DNA of 64,000 nt from JAPOXR01 sp965214695 (GCA_965214695.1 OZ243967.1:1364001-1428000); one strand, 5' to 3'; positions 36,100-48,181 are shown, counted from the first letter of the stretch. The notes: generated from the letters alone by a model not told the origin. Program-made: numbers and translations.

Positions 36100-36980
36100 T
36101 GACCCGATCCTCCTTCTATATGATCGCGGGCCAACCACGCAGCAAATTCGAGTGCCTCCAGCCGCCCGCGACCTTCGCCCCGGGCAAACAGGTGGCCGGC
36201 CACGAGATTGTCGCCGGCGCCGAGGAACCTGGACAGCCTGCCAGCCTCCGGTGGCATGACACGGTGCAACTCTGCACCATCCAGATCGACAACAGCCCGT
36301 CCGGCATCCGACACGACGACCCGGGAAAAGCCCCAATCCACAAGGCACTCCGCCGCCCTGCCGGCATCCGGCAGAACACGGCCGGTAATTGTCTCGGCCT
36401 CGCCCCGGTTCAGGTAGAGGGTGACATTCTGACGATGCCGGAAGGCCAGTGCCCGCCGTGCCTTGCCATCGGATGCGACCACGAAACTCACTGAAACATT
36501 GTCGAATTCCCCCCTGACTGCCAGCCCGTTCAGCACGTCGATGGCAAGATTGCCGTCAACCACCAGCCACGGACAACGCTCCGACTGCAATTCCTCGCTC
36601 GCCGCCAAGCCCTCCAGCAACTCGCCGCCCATTTCCTCGAGCAGCCGGCAATCGGAGATGCCGGTCACCAAGCCAGACGGGCCTTCGAGAAACATGCACC
36701 GGTCAGTGCACCGCCCCTCGACCTGCATGACGGCACGCGTTGCAATCCCCGCCCCGTCAATCTCCCTGACCAATTCTCGCCCGTCATCATCCCCACCGAC
36801 GGCGCTGTAGAGTGAGACTTCCCCGCCAAGCCGGCGGATCGCCCGGGCGATGGTCAGCGCCACCCCTCCCGCCGATCGGGTGACAACACCTGGAACATCC
36901 TGGCCAATCCGGGGGTCGGCCGCCGACCGTCCGACATGATCCCAATGTGCCGAGCCAATGCAGACAAATCGATCCGGCAT
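36096..36980 (-). CDS. psuK: PfkB-family carbohydrate kinase, probable pseudouridine kinase
   Basis: 294 aa. FVCIGSAHWDHVG at the N-terminus, the GGVALTIARAIRRLGGEVSL substrate-side segment and FLGAGDNLVAGHLFARGEG (GAGD, anion hole and catalytic Asp) identify the ribokinase/PfkB fold. The gene is directly upstream of psuG and overlaps it, so it most likely makes pseudouridine 5'-phosphate for PsuG. The ATG at 36980 has GGAG six bases before it. The family call is firm; the substrate rests on context. Confidence 0.85.
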   Translation of the reverse strand: MPDRFVCIGSAHWDHVGRSAADPRIGQDVPGVVTRSAGGVALTIARAIRRLGGEVSLYSAVGGDDDGRELVREIDGAGIATRAVMQVEGRCTDRCMFLEGPSGLVTGISDCRLLEEMGGELLEGLAASEELQSERCPWLVVDGNLAIDVLNGLAVRGEFDNVSVSFVVASDGKARRALAFRHRQNVTLYLNRGEAETITGRVLPDAGRAAECLVDWGFSRVVVSDAGRAVVDLDGAELHRVMPPEAGRLSRFLGAGDNLVAGHLFARGEGRGRLEALEFAAWLARDHIEGGSGH

Positions 36981-37370
36981 GACAGGCTCCAACATCATCA
37001 TCGACCGCCCACCCTCACCCGCTTCCGGGAATCCGTTGCGTGGCCCTGTCGCGGTGACTCGGCCCGACATGCCTCGCACCATGCACGCCAGACACCGGAT
37101 TGGTCCGGCCAGTCATCGTTTGTCCTGCCAGTTTCTTGTTCAATCCTGACAATCCCGCCCTCCACATGTCGGATACGGCATCACCTACAATCAGCCCCTA
37201 CTTCCATACAGGGTCGCTTCGCACAAGATGACCTCCAACCCGCTTGCCCGAACATGAGCAACGATCAGCATTATCCGGCGGCCGGCATGATTTCTGCCGG
37301 GCCAGCCACTTCCGGTGGCGGCCTCCATGCAAGCCGGATCCTCCAGGAGTGGATAAGGGCGGCGCCAGCC
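36981..37370. other. Spacer between the pseudouridine kinase and the PLD helicase
   Basis: 390 nt, no gene recognised. A short hairpin near 37281-37300 (GCCGGCA/TGCCGG) lies just downstream of the helicase and could end its transcript, though no T-run follows. Confidence 0.4.
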
Positions 37371-40478
<3,108 letters not shown>

Positions 40479-40643
40479 GGTTGGTGACGGCGAGAAGTCG
40501 GGAAATGCGCCATCGGCCCGCCATACCATGCCTGCCACACCTGAGCCACATTGATTGGCGTCCGACATCCAAACTTCCCGCCGCCGGTCCAACGACCCGA
40601 GAGCGGTATGGTGCAACGGACAAGATCCGTTTCCGGTCCAGGG

Positions 40644-42116
40644 CTAGCCGCGGTTGAAGCGGTCGATCATGTCATCCCAGGCCGGCGCCAACTCCAGCAA
40701 CCCGTCCCAGAAGGATTGATCCCGGCGACGATCGAAATCGGCCAGTGATATTCCCTGCTGCTCGACCCAGGTGAAATAGCCCAAATTGAAAATCCGCTCG
40801 CGGTCGAAACGGCCAAGCTCCTGCACGTGGTCGATTGCGGCGCCCAGTATGTAGCGACCATAGGTCTCTGCGGCCGCCACCCTGTCGAACCGGCCACCGA
40901 ATTGGCCAATTTCGGTGCGGTCCATCTCGGTCTGGTACATGTCGGCACCATCGGTCGCCACCGTCAGCACCACGTCATTCTCCTCGAGATCCATGTATTT
41001 GGCATACTTGATGGCGCCGATGATATTGGCAATCGATGACAGGCCAAGGCTTCCGAGGCTGGTGATCAATTGCTGGCCGATCCCCTTGTGGTCGGAAAGA
41101 TATCTTCGCCCGACCGATGAATTGAACAGGAGGTTCAGCCCATCGCAGGCACGGTCTGACACCCCGATGATGAAGTCCGATGCCATGACATTGTGAATCA
41201 GTGGGATATGCTTGTCGCCAATTCCCTGGATATTGTGCTCGCCGTAACCGGCATAGAGCAATGTCGGGCATTCGACGGCCTCGACCACGCCGGTATCGGT
41301 GCCCAGCACCTGCTTCAGGTGATCGGCGGCGGCCAGGGTTCCAGCCGAGCCGGATGCCGCTACCAGGGCGCGCGGGCGCAACCCGCCATCCATGTCCAGA
41401 TGCTCGAATATCCTCTGCAACGCCGGGCCAGTGACCGACCGATGAATGACATAGTTGCCGCATTCGGTGAACTGATTGAGGATCAAATTCCCCGGATCCT
41501 CCGCCAATTTGTGGCAGGCATCGTATATCTCCTTCACGTTGCTCTCGGTGCCGGGCGTGCGAATGATGTCATCGGGATCGGCAAGCCAGGCTTCGAGCCA
41601 GTCGAATCGCTCCTGGCTCATGCCTTCCGGAAGTACCGCTGCCGACCGGCACCCCAGCAACCTGCCAATCGCCACGCCGCCGCGGCAATAATTGCCGGTC
41701 GACGGCCACACCGCCCGGTGCCTGGCCAGGTCGAAGGAGCCGGACAGGAGATGCGGAAGCAGGCAGCCAAATGCCGCCAGCACCTTGTGCGCCCTGATCA
41801 TCGGGAAGCGGTTGCCCAGCGCAACCACGATCCTGGCCCTGACGCCGGTCAGGTTCCCGGGAAGGACAATGTGCTCCGGCACATTGGACAGTGACCGTCG
41901 GTCGGCACCATTGTGCCAGTGCACCCGAAAGAGGTTGCAGGGGTCCGGTTCATCCGGATCGGCGCTGGCGATGTCGGCCGATTTTTGCGCCAGTTTGCCT
42001 ACAGGGTCGGCCAGCTCCCCGATACGGGGCAGGATCACGCCGGCCTCCCGCAACAGCCTGGCATTGCGATCACGCGCTGCCTGATCGACAATTCCTTGCT
42101 CAGCTCCCGGCAACAT
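40644..42116 (-). CDS. PLP-dependent enzyme, cysteine synthase/threonine dehydratase-like (fold type II)
   Basis: 490 aa. The PLP lysine is probably in FPMIRAHKVLAAFGCLL and the phosphate loop is WPSTGNYCRGGVAIGRLLGC; a second glycine loop VAASGSAGTLAAADHLKQVL binds the cofactor phosphate. It is longer than standard type-II enzymes, as in the group annotated as PLP-dependent protein beta subunit. The ATG at 42116 has GGAGG seven bases upstream. It is the last gene of a minus-strand set with M24, M20 and EutA-like proteins, so it may deaminate a product of that pathway, as EutB does in ectoine breakdown. Reaction not proven. Confidence 0.78.
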   Translation of the reverse strand: MLPGAEQGIVDQAARDRNARLLREAGVILPRIGELADPVGKLAQKSADIASADPDEPDPCNLFRVHWHNGADRRSLSNVPEHIVLPGNLTGVRARIVVALGNRFPMIRAHKVLAAFGCLLPHLLSGSFDLARHRAVWPSTGNYCRGGVAIGRLLGCRSAAVLPEGMSQERFDWLEAWLADPDDIIRTPGTESNVKEIYDACHKLAEDPGNLILNQFTECGNYVIHRSVTGPALQRIFEHLDMDGGLRPRALVAASGSAGTLAAADHLKQVLGTDTGVVEAVECPTLLYAGYGEHNIQGIGDKHIPLIHNVMASDFIIGVSDRACDGLNLLFNSSVGRRYLSDHKGIGQQLITSLGSLGLSSIANIIGAIKYAKYMDLEENDVVLTVATDGADMYQTEMDRTEIGQFGGRFDRVAAAETYGRYILGAAIDHVQELGRFDRERIFNLGYFTWVEQQGISLADFDRRRDQSFWDGLLELAPAWDDMIDRFNRG

Positions 42117-42269
42117 GCCTGTTCCTCCCGGTGGATTTCGACCCGGGGAGAAGTCTCCCGGCACCCCGCCCTGCCTTACTCGCACGGGCATCAGGTGCCA
42201 ACCTCCGTTGAATTGTCCAGAAAGTCGGGAGGAATGGAGACACCACTCAGGCGTCCCACTGCCATGCAG

Positions 42270-43421
42270 CTACGACCCGAGAATGACCTCCTTCAGCGAT
42301 ATCGGATGGTCGGTGACCCTCTCCCAGCCATCTTTGGTAACGATGAAGCTGTCACCGATTTGGGCGCGGAAGGTCTCGACCGACACCGAACCATCGACGG
42401 CCAGCACCATGCCGGGCTGCAGGATCGTCTTGTCGCCGGTGACCAGCTGCGGTGTTTCGAGAAAGCTGAACCCGGTCGCTCTTCCGCAGCGGAAGGGATA
42501 GTCGTGGCCGGCACTCCTGATCACCTCGGCATAGGCGGCATGAACGCTCTCGGCAGTCACGCCTGGCCGCAGCTCGTCAAGGGCTGCCTTCTGACTGGCC
42601 ACCGCCACCTCGTAGATGTCGGCCTGCGACTTGTCGGCAATCTCGCCAATCCAGAATGTCCGGTCAAAGCCCAGTTTGAAGCGGTGAAAATTGGTCATGC
42701 CGCAGAAGCAGAGGAATACCGGCTCGCCGCGGCGCATGATGCGCGTCGTTGCCCGGTGGTGGGTCCTGGTGATGGTGTCTCCCGAGGCCATGATCTGCAG
42801 GAAATGGGAATTTGGCGACATGTCGGCGTCATCGTAATGGGCCGCCAGCAGTTCCGCCGCCTTGCGGGTTCCGGCCTCGGCCGTGGCAATGGCCACCTCG
42901 TATTCGGGCACGCCGTCGGCGATGGTGGCCCGTCCTGCCTCCATCATCGCCATCGCCACCCGCCCGGCGTGACGTGCCAGCTGCAATTCCTCCGCCGACT
43001 TGATCATGCGCATCTGCGCCAGGATGCCGGTTGCAGCGGTCAGCCTCGACGGCTCGACCAATTCACCGACATAGGCACGGACCACCGGCGGCATGCATTC
43101 GGGCTCGATGGCGATGCGTTCGGCTCTTCGAACCAGACTTGGCAATTCCCGACGCCATTCCTCGCCCATTCCGTCATTCCAGGGAGCAATCCGGCCGACA
43201 TGGGCAGTTGCCCTTGCCGTATTCAGGTCAAGCTCCGGAGTGATGAGCAGGCTATCGCCATCCCGGCAGACTGCGAGAATGGTCGGGCGTCCGAACTCCA
43301 TGTGCAAATAGTCGTGGTAGCCGGTAAGGTAGTAGACATTGTCCTCGTCGGTGATCAGCGCCAGATCAATTCCGGCATTGCCGAGGCGCGAGCCGAATTC
43401 CTGCATCCGCGATGCGAACAT
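42270..43421 (-). CDS. M24-fold hydrolase, creatinase/ectoine-hydrolase-like
   Basis: 383 aa. The N-terminal creatinase domain opens with DNVYYLTGYHDYLHMEFG; the C-terminal pita-bread domain covers residues about 140-375. The metal ligands of true aminopeptidases are mostly gone: the first Asp motif reads FLCFCGMTNFHRFKLGFD, the His motif GHGxG is GRATGFSFLETP, and the Glu positions read AVDGSV and AQIGDSF. That pattern suits metal-free family members such as creatinase and DoeA/EutD. It probably hydrolyses a C-N bond in a small compound. GGGAGG stands six bases before the ATG. The M20 gene ends 2 nt upstream. Confidence 0.8.
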   Translation of the reverse strand: MFASRMQEFGSRLGNAGIDLALITDEDNVYYLTGYHDYLHMEFGRPTILAVCRDGDSLLITPELDLNTARATAHVGRIAPWNDGMGEEWRRELPSLVRRAERIAIEPECMPPVVRAYVGELVEPSRLTAATGILAQMRMIKSAEELQLARHAGRVAMAMMEAGRATIADGVPEYEVAIATAEAGTRKAAELLAAHYDDADMSPNSHFLQIMASGDTITRTHHRATTRIMRRGEPVFLCFCGMTNFHRFKLGFDRTFWIGEIADKSQADIYEVAVASQKAALDELRPGVTAESVHAAYAEVIRSAGHDYPFRCGRATGFSFLETPQLVTGDKTILQPGMVLAVDGSVSVETFRAQIGDSFIVTKDGWERVTDHPISLKEVILGS

Positions 43422-43423
43422 CG

Positions 43424-44578
43424 TTACCTCCCTTGCTGCCCCGGAACGGGGAGCCGGTCACGGACAAGTTCTGTCCACAATGCCGTGCCGAGCGGCAGCA
43501 GATCGTCGTTGAAATCATAGTCGCTTGCGTGCAACGGCTGTGCATGCGCCCCCTCTTCACCGTTTCCCAGCAGCATAAGGCAGCCGGGAATGGCGGCGGC
43601 GAAGTGGGCAAAATCCTCGGAAAAGCTCATTGGCGGCCGGTCTGCCACCGCATCGAGCCCGGCCCGGCTGGCGGCCCGAACAGCTGCCGCCACCGGCTCC
43701 TCGGCATTGATCGTCTCAACGAATTCGGTGCTGAACCCGATTTCGGCCGACAGATCATGGGCAGCGGCGATACCGCCGACGATGCGCCGCAGATGGCCCT
43801 CGATGCGGTCGCGGTCCCCGGCGCCGCGGGCCCGAACTTCACCACTCACCGTTGCCGCACTTGGCAGCACGTTGCGCTGGCCATCGGTGCGGAAGTCGGT
43901 CACCGACACCACGGCACCGCTTCCCGGTTCGAGCTTGCGCGAGATGATGGTCTGCAGGGCGAGGATGATCTCGGCACCGGCGGTGATAGCGTCACCGCAA
44001 TTCTGCGGCATCGATGCATGTCCACCCTGGCAATGAATGGCAATCTCGAACAGGCTCTCCGAGGAACATATCAGGCCGGGACGGGTCGACACCCGCCCGA
44101 GGGGCTCGCCGGGAAGGTTGTGGATGGAATAGACTTCCTCGATCGGAAACCGCTCCAGGACTCCCTCGCCGATCATCGCCCTCGCACCGGTGCCCTGCTC
44201 TTCATCGGGCTGGAAGATGAAAACTACAACACCGTCGAAACCGGGGTCGGCAGCCAACTCCCGTGCGGCGCCGAGCAGCATCGTCATGTGGCCATCATGC
44301 CCGCAGGCATGCATCACTCCCGGATTCTCGGATGGATATCCGTGGCGGCTCTTCTCGTGGATGGGAAGGGCATCCATGTCGGCCCGCAACCCGATGCCCC
44401 GGTTGCCATGACCGGCCCGGAGAATGCCGATCACCCCGGCGCCGGTATGCACCTCAAGGCCCAGCCCCCGCAGGAATTCCGCGATCCTGGCCCTGGTGCG
44501 CGCCTCGCGCATCCCGAGTTCGGGGAAACGGTGGAATTCCTGCCGCAACTCGGCAAGACTGACTTCATCGACGCCCAC
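43424..44578 (-). CDS. M20 family amidohydrolase
   Basis: 384 aa. Metal-binding segments are GIGLRADMDALPIHEKS, VMHACGHDGHMTMLLGAARE and FIFQPDEEQGTGARAMIGEG, with SFSEDFAHFAAAIPG and PLHASDYDFNDDLLPLG at the C-terminus as in hippurate/N-acyl amino-acid hydrolases. It should remove an acyl group from an amino acid. Start chosen at GTG 44578, with GGGAG about nine bases upstream and homology beginning at once; an upstream TTG next to the EutA-like stop lacks a site. In the operon it stands where EutE/DoeB deacetylase would be in ectoine clusters, but of another family. Confidence 0.85.
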   Translation of the reverse strand: MGVDEVSLAELRQEFHRFPELGMREARTRARIAEFLRGLGLEVHTGAGVIGILRAGHGNRGIGLRADMDALPIHEKSRHGYPSENPGVMHACGHDGHMTMLLGAARELAADPGFDGVVVFIFQPDEEQGTGARAMIGEGVLERFPIEEVYSIHNLPGEPLGRVSTRPGLICSSESLFEIAIHCQGGHASMPQNCGDAITAGAEIILALQTIISRKLEPGSGAVVSVTDFRTDGQRNVLPSAATVSGEVRARGAGDRDRIEGHLRRIVGGIAAAHDLSAEIGFSTEFVETINAEEPVAAAVRAASRAGLDAVADRPPMSFSEDFAHFAAAIPGCLMLLGNGEEGAHAQPLHASDYDFNDDLLPLGTALWTELVRDRLPVPGQQGR

Positions 44579-44656
44579 GAGTCTATCTCCCTGGAGTTTC
44601 CAGGCCGGTCCGCTCCAGGGGCGGTCGAGCGTGGCTCCCCAAATTCGACGGGCCAA

Positions 44657-45436
44657 TCAAGATCGGCAGTCCTGGTGCCGTGACCCGGTCCGGTCCCGGG
44701 GCAGCAGGGACGTCCCTTCCCGTGCAAAGATTCGGCCAAATCCCTGCAACCGGTCGGTGATGCCCGCCCGTCGCAGGCAACTCCAGAACTGCGCCTGGTT
44801 GGAGGTGATCACCGGCTTGTCGATTGCCTGTTCGATCTCCTCGACAACTTCCAGCGCCCGGATGCCGCCACAACTCAGGAAGATTGCATCGGCGCCCGGC
44901 TGGTCGATGGCAATGGCAAATTCCCGCCAGTAATCCGGCGTGACCTTCCCCATCTCGGTCCCAGTCTCCAGGTTGAGGCCCTGGAAATCCAGGATCTCGA
45001 AGCCCTTTCCCAGCAGAAACTCCGCCTCGGCGGTGTTGACCTCGTCAAGATACGGTGTCCCCACGACAAGCTTCCGCGCACCCAGTTCGTTCAGCGCATC
45101 GACCACCCCCCGGACCAGGCACATCGGTCGTGCCCAGGGAGCGCCCCTGGCGATCTCCGCCAGCACCCGCTCCTCGCCGATCACGATCGATCCGCTGGTG
45201 CAGCTGTAGCTCACGACATCAGGTCTGAGGTCGGGCTGAATCCGGGATGCCGCCTCGGCCATGTGCTCGACGTGACGGGACAGGGTCTCGTTGGTGGTGT
45301 GATCCTCGGTCTTCAGACGGGTGAAATGCACCGCCACCCCCTCGGGAGCCATGTCGAAGAAATCAGCCTCCGAGGCAAGATCGGTGGACATGAGAATGAA
45401 ACCCAGGCGGGCGCGGTGGTGACGGCCACCATCCAT
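44657..45436 (-). CDS. Asp/Glu racemase-superfamily protein, EutA/maleate isomerase-like
   Basis: 259 aa. The two catalytic cysteines are in VVSYSCTSGSIVIGEE and DAIFLSCGGIRALEVVEEIE, the pattern of maleate cis-trans isomerase, arylmalonate decarboxylase and EutA. LGFILMSTDLASEADFF near the start and PVITSNQAQFWSCLRRAGI near the end fit EutA. The ATG at 45436 has GGAG seven bases upstream. It is the first gene of the operon; EutA acts in ectoine/5-hydroxyectoine use. The substrate here is inferred from context only. Confidence 0.78.
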   Translation of the reverse strand: MDGGRHHRARLGFILMSTDLASEADFFDMAPEGVAVHFTRLKTEDHTTNETLSRHVEHMAEAASRIQPDLRPDVVSYSCTSGSIVIGEERVLAEIARGAPWARPMCLVRGVVDALNELGARKLVVGTPYLDEVNTAEAEFLLGKGFEILDFQGLNLETGTEMGKVTPDYWREFAIAIDQPGADAIFLSCGGIRALEVVEEIEQAIDKPVITSNQAQFWSCLRRAGITDRLQGFGRIFAREGTSLLPRDRTGSRHQDCRS

Positions 45437-46057
45437 GATGGGGCTCCAGCTTCTCGAGGAGACGGTATCACCGGATCTGAACATCTGCACTCGCTCCATC
45501 CCGGCCACTGCATTTCGCCGGCACCACCGCTCGTCATCTCCGAACAGGCCTGGCCCCGAATGGGAAGAGGCACATGCCGGCAGCCACCCTGTTTCGGCAG
45601 AAAAATCAGACCCCGGCAACGATGTCACGCGCAATTCACATCAGTGCCCCCGTCACGTCCGGCAGGGGAACTGGCGGCCCGTGCGGTGCGGCCAGCCAGC
45701 GACTTCGTGCCGGTCCCGACCAGAATGTGCCCTTGCGCGCCCGGCAAAGCGATACCGTCGGCCTCGTGCGGAAGAAACGCCCGAAAGGAGAGTCGGAATG
45801 TCCTTGAAATCCCGGCCCGTCCGGGCTTCATCCAGTTGATCTTGAACCAAGGCTTCCGCAAGTCTGTGTCAGCACCACCGCGGCCGGAAACCCATCACGT
45901 GCCGGCGCCCGGCGGAGCCAAATCTAGGAAGCAATGTGGTGCGAGCGATTGCCGAGTGCAGTTCCACCCCGGATTCTGCCTCAATCGATCACGAAAAATG
46001 TTTGGGTGAGTTGCAAGTCATTAAGGTATACCTTAGTTCACAAATGAGGCGCAGGCA
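45437..46057. other. Spacer holding two divergent promoters
   Basis: 621 nt with no recognised gene. Base composition shifts from GC-rich to AT-richer around 45950, which marks the left edge of the toxin-antitoxin island. Confidence 0.5.
46022..46035. promoter_or_regulatory. Perfect palindrome TAAGGTATACCTTA, probable operator of the TA module
   Basis: A perfect 14-bp palindrome 22 nt before the toxin start. HigA-type antitoxins bind such palindromes over their own promoter. Its place and symmetry make it the likely autoregulation site for the XRE antitoxin encoded downstream. Confidence 0.65.
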
Positions 46058-46462
46058 GTGTTGGAAGGATATGAGGAACTCGACGGGAGCAATCCTGCCC
46101 AGGTGCGAGTGTTCGCATCGCCCGAAACCAACAGGTTTCTGGAAGACTGTGACCGTAACAGTCGACAGCATGTAACGAAGATCTTGCGGATACTTGGGTG
46201 GCTTAGGGACCGTGGACGAAATCAACTACAAAATACGGAGCAGTTTCGTTTTGAAGGCCGGTACCGGTATGGGGGACGGGATATCGCCGTATTTGCCGTG
46301 AAGGCTTATCAGTTGCGTGTATATGGTGGGTTTGTCGACTTCGATAACGGCCAGGCCTTTGTTTGCATTGATGGTATCAAGAAGAAGAAAAACAAACCAA
46401 ATCCGAATGTGTTGAAGAGGGTTGCCAAAAAATTGGGAGAGATCAATGACGGGGATCAATGA
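46058..46462 (+). CDS. RelE/HigB-like toxin
   Basis: 134 aa from GTG with GAGG eight bases upstream. The N-terminus VRVFASPETNRFLEDCDRNS and helical pair, then QFRFEGRYRYGGRDIAVFAV, YQLRVYGGFVDFDNGQAF and a basic tail GIKKKKNKPNP look like the HigB/RelE fold (basic, small, toxin gene first). It probably cleaves mRNA on the ribosome. The last 17 nt overlap the antitoxin gene. GC content is clearly below the flanks, a sign of transfer. Confidence 0.7.
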   Translation: MLEGYEELDGSNPAQVRVFASPETNRFLEDCDRNSRQHVTKILRILGWLRDRGRNQLQNTEQFRFEGRYRYGGRDIAVFAVKAYQLRVYGGFVDFDNGQAFVCIDGIKKKKNKPNPNVLKRVAKKLGEINDGDQ

Positions 46463-46865
46463 ACTTCGGAAGCCGCGTAACGACCGGGAGCGCGAACTCG
46501 ACAAGATCGATTCGCTTGTTCTTTCGGCCCAAATCGCGATTCAGAATGAGATGCACATCAGAGGGGTAAGTCAGGCTGAACTTGCCAGACGCCTCGGCGT
46601 GACGACCGCACGGGTATCTCAGATTGTTGGAGGAAGCGCGTCCAATCTTACCCTCAAGACTATCGGGAGAATCGCACACGCGCTGGGTGAACAGTTTGAA
46701 GTGGTTGCTTGGAAAAATGCAGTTGAGCATGCCAGTTACAAGCGCACTGTTGCCTATGATTCGAACAAGGTCGCTGGTTTTGCAGCAGCTCGCGGGAATT
46801 CTTGGAAGTATGTACCCGCGAACAAGAACCGTTATCCCGATTCCGTATCCGCACTGGCGGCGTGA
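46446..46865 (+). CDS. HigA-like XRE antitoxin with C-terminal extension
   Basis: 139 aa. The helix-turn-helix is clear: IRGVSQAELARRLGVTTARV then SQIVGGSASNLTLKTIGRIA, at about residues 45-85. Beyond it lies an extension of about 50 residues (YKRTVAYDSNKVAGFAAARG and the end YPDSVSALAA), longer than simple HigA proteins. In TAC systems a C-terminal chaperone-addiction segment has this place. GGGAGAG lies seven bases before the ATG. It should neutralise the toxin and repress the operon through the upstream palindrome. Confidence 0.78.
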   Translation: MTGINELRKPRNDRERELDKIDSLVLSAQIAIQNEMHIRGVSQAELARRLGVTTARVSQIVGGSASNLTLKTIGRIAHALGEQFEVVAWKNAVEHASYKRTVAYDSNKVAGFAAARGNSWKYVPANKNRYPDSVSALAA

Positions 46866-46866
46866 C

Positions 46867-47364
46867 ATGAAAAAGCCATCCGAAGTTGCAAAAGACGACC
46901 GGTCGCTGTCGTTCAACAGCGAGAGCTTTGAGCAAGCCCAATATGAGGCAGTTGCGAATCAGGCCCAACTTGAGCAGCTTGCACTGGTAAAGCAGAGGTA
47001 TGATGCTGACCCGGTTCGGTTTTGGAGCGATGACGAGGCCGGCACCCTCTTCAAGAAATCCTTCGCAGGGTCGCCGAAGGGGCGCAGTTTTTGCAGAAGG
47101 GATGGATTCGTAGTTGGCGAATTTTCGTGGTCTGCCCGTATCAAGCAGAGCCGCACGAATGCTCTAAGGCTGACAGCAGAGTACATGTTGTTATTCGGGG
47201 GCTTGGGCAGTTGCACGTCTGAAGACGCATACGTTTATCTTTACTTCGACAAGATTTCCCGGTTTGCCACGTATCCCTATTTCAGAAACCTCTTTGCGAT
47301 GTGTGCTGCAAACTCGGGCATCACGCTTCCACCGTTGCCATCTCTCAATGAACGGGTCGACTGA
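46867..47364 (+). CDS. SecB-like chaperone, third gene of the TA operon (TAC candidate)
   Basis: 165 aa, starting 1 nt after the antitoxin stop. The first 50 residues are polar and helical; a beta-rich middle (FVVGEFSWSARIKQSRT) is followed by ALRLTAEYMLLFGGLGSCTS and the C-terminal helix YFDKISRFATYPYFRNLFAM with SGITLPPLPSLNER. The W/YPY-x-R and final LPPLP motifs are those of SecB-type chaperones (WPYxRE...LPPL). In toxin-antitoxin-chaperone systems a SecB-like protein stabilises a HigA antitoxin. This is my reading of the motifs; without alignment it remains a candidate. Confidence 0.55.
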   Translation: MKKPSEVAKDDRSLSFNSESFEQAQYEAVANQAQLEQLALVKQRYDADPVRFWSDDEAGTLFKKSFAGSPKGRSFCRRDGFVVGEFSWSARIKQSRTNALRLTAEYMLLFGGLGSCTSEDAYVYLYFDKISRFATYPYFRNLFAMCAANSGITLPPLPSLNERVD

Positions 47365-47413
47365 AAGAACCGGTACCCCACCGCCGTTGAATTGATGCTT
47401 TGGTCACTTGCAC

Positions 47414-48058
47414 ATGGCCGAACACATCGATCGATACGCACTCCTGTCGGACAGGATCAGCTCGGGAATCGCCGGTTCCACGGCGCCCTTCCTGCTGGCG
47501 ATTTCCGGTCCGCCGGGGTCTGGAAAATCCACGCTCTCCCGACGGTTGATCGAGGATATGTCCCGGGCCGGACATGTGTCATGCCATTGCCCGATGGACG
47601 GCTTTCACCTGACCAACAGGCAACTACGGAACAACGATCTCCTCTCCTTCAAGGGTCGCATCGATACCTTTGACGGCCAGGCATTCAGCGCCGCCGTGGC
47701 TCGCCTTGCCTCGCATGAGGCCTTTTGGTGGCCCGGCTATTCCCGCCGGACCCATGAACCGGTTGTCGAAGGCACGCGCATTGACGGAACCGACTCACTC
47801 CTTGTCATCGAAGGGAACTACATTCTCGACCGGTCCGAGCCCTGGCGGTCGGCGGCGGCCGCGTATGATTTGCGGGTATTCATCGACGTGCCGGCGGGAA
47901 TTCTCGAGCAGCGGCTGCGAGGCCGGCACAAGGAGAGTGGCAGGGACGATGTCGAGACCCGGAGAAAAATCGACGAGGTCGACCGTCCCAATGCCCGCCG
48001 GATTTGCCAGGGGCTCGGGGACGTCGACATCATCTACCGTGACCTCGCAACCGGCTGA
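47414..48058 (+). CDS. Nucleoside/nucleotide kinase family protein (uridine kinase / phosphoribulokinase-like P-loop)
   Basis: 214 aa. Walker A is LLAISGPPGSGKSTLSRRLI; PMDGFHLTNRQL and the GRIDTFDG segment are typical of the YggC/FrcK group of small kinases; LLVIEGNYILDRSEPWRS is the conserved lid/Walker B region. It is often encoded next to sugar transporters or sugar kinases; here it precedes a xylulokinase gene by about 120 nt. Phosphate acceptor unknown, perhaps fructose or a nucleoside. Confidence 0.82.
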   Translation: MAEHIDRYALLSDRISSGIAGSTAPFLLAISGPPGSGKSTLSRRLIEDMSRAGHVSCHCPMDGFHLTNRQLRNNDLLSFKGRIDTFDGQAFSAAVARLASHEAFWWPGYSRRTHEPVVEGTRIDGTDSLLVIEGNYILDRSEPWRSAAAAYDLRVFIDVPAGILEQRLRGRHKESGRDDVETRRKIDEVDRPNARRICQGLGDVDIIYRDLATG

Positions 48059-48181
48059 CGGCCGCCATCGGGCCAGCGCCCGGACCAGGACACGGCATCG
48101 TTGTCGCCAGCACGGCTGCAGGGTCGCCAGCAAGCCGGCACATCTGTTATACTGCGATGACCGTCAGGGGAGATTACTGCA

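Noticed and set aside
37281..37303. Terminator after the PLD helicase
   Set aside because: Stem of only six pairs, no T-run on the transcribed strand.
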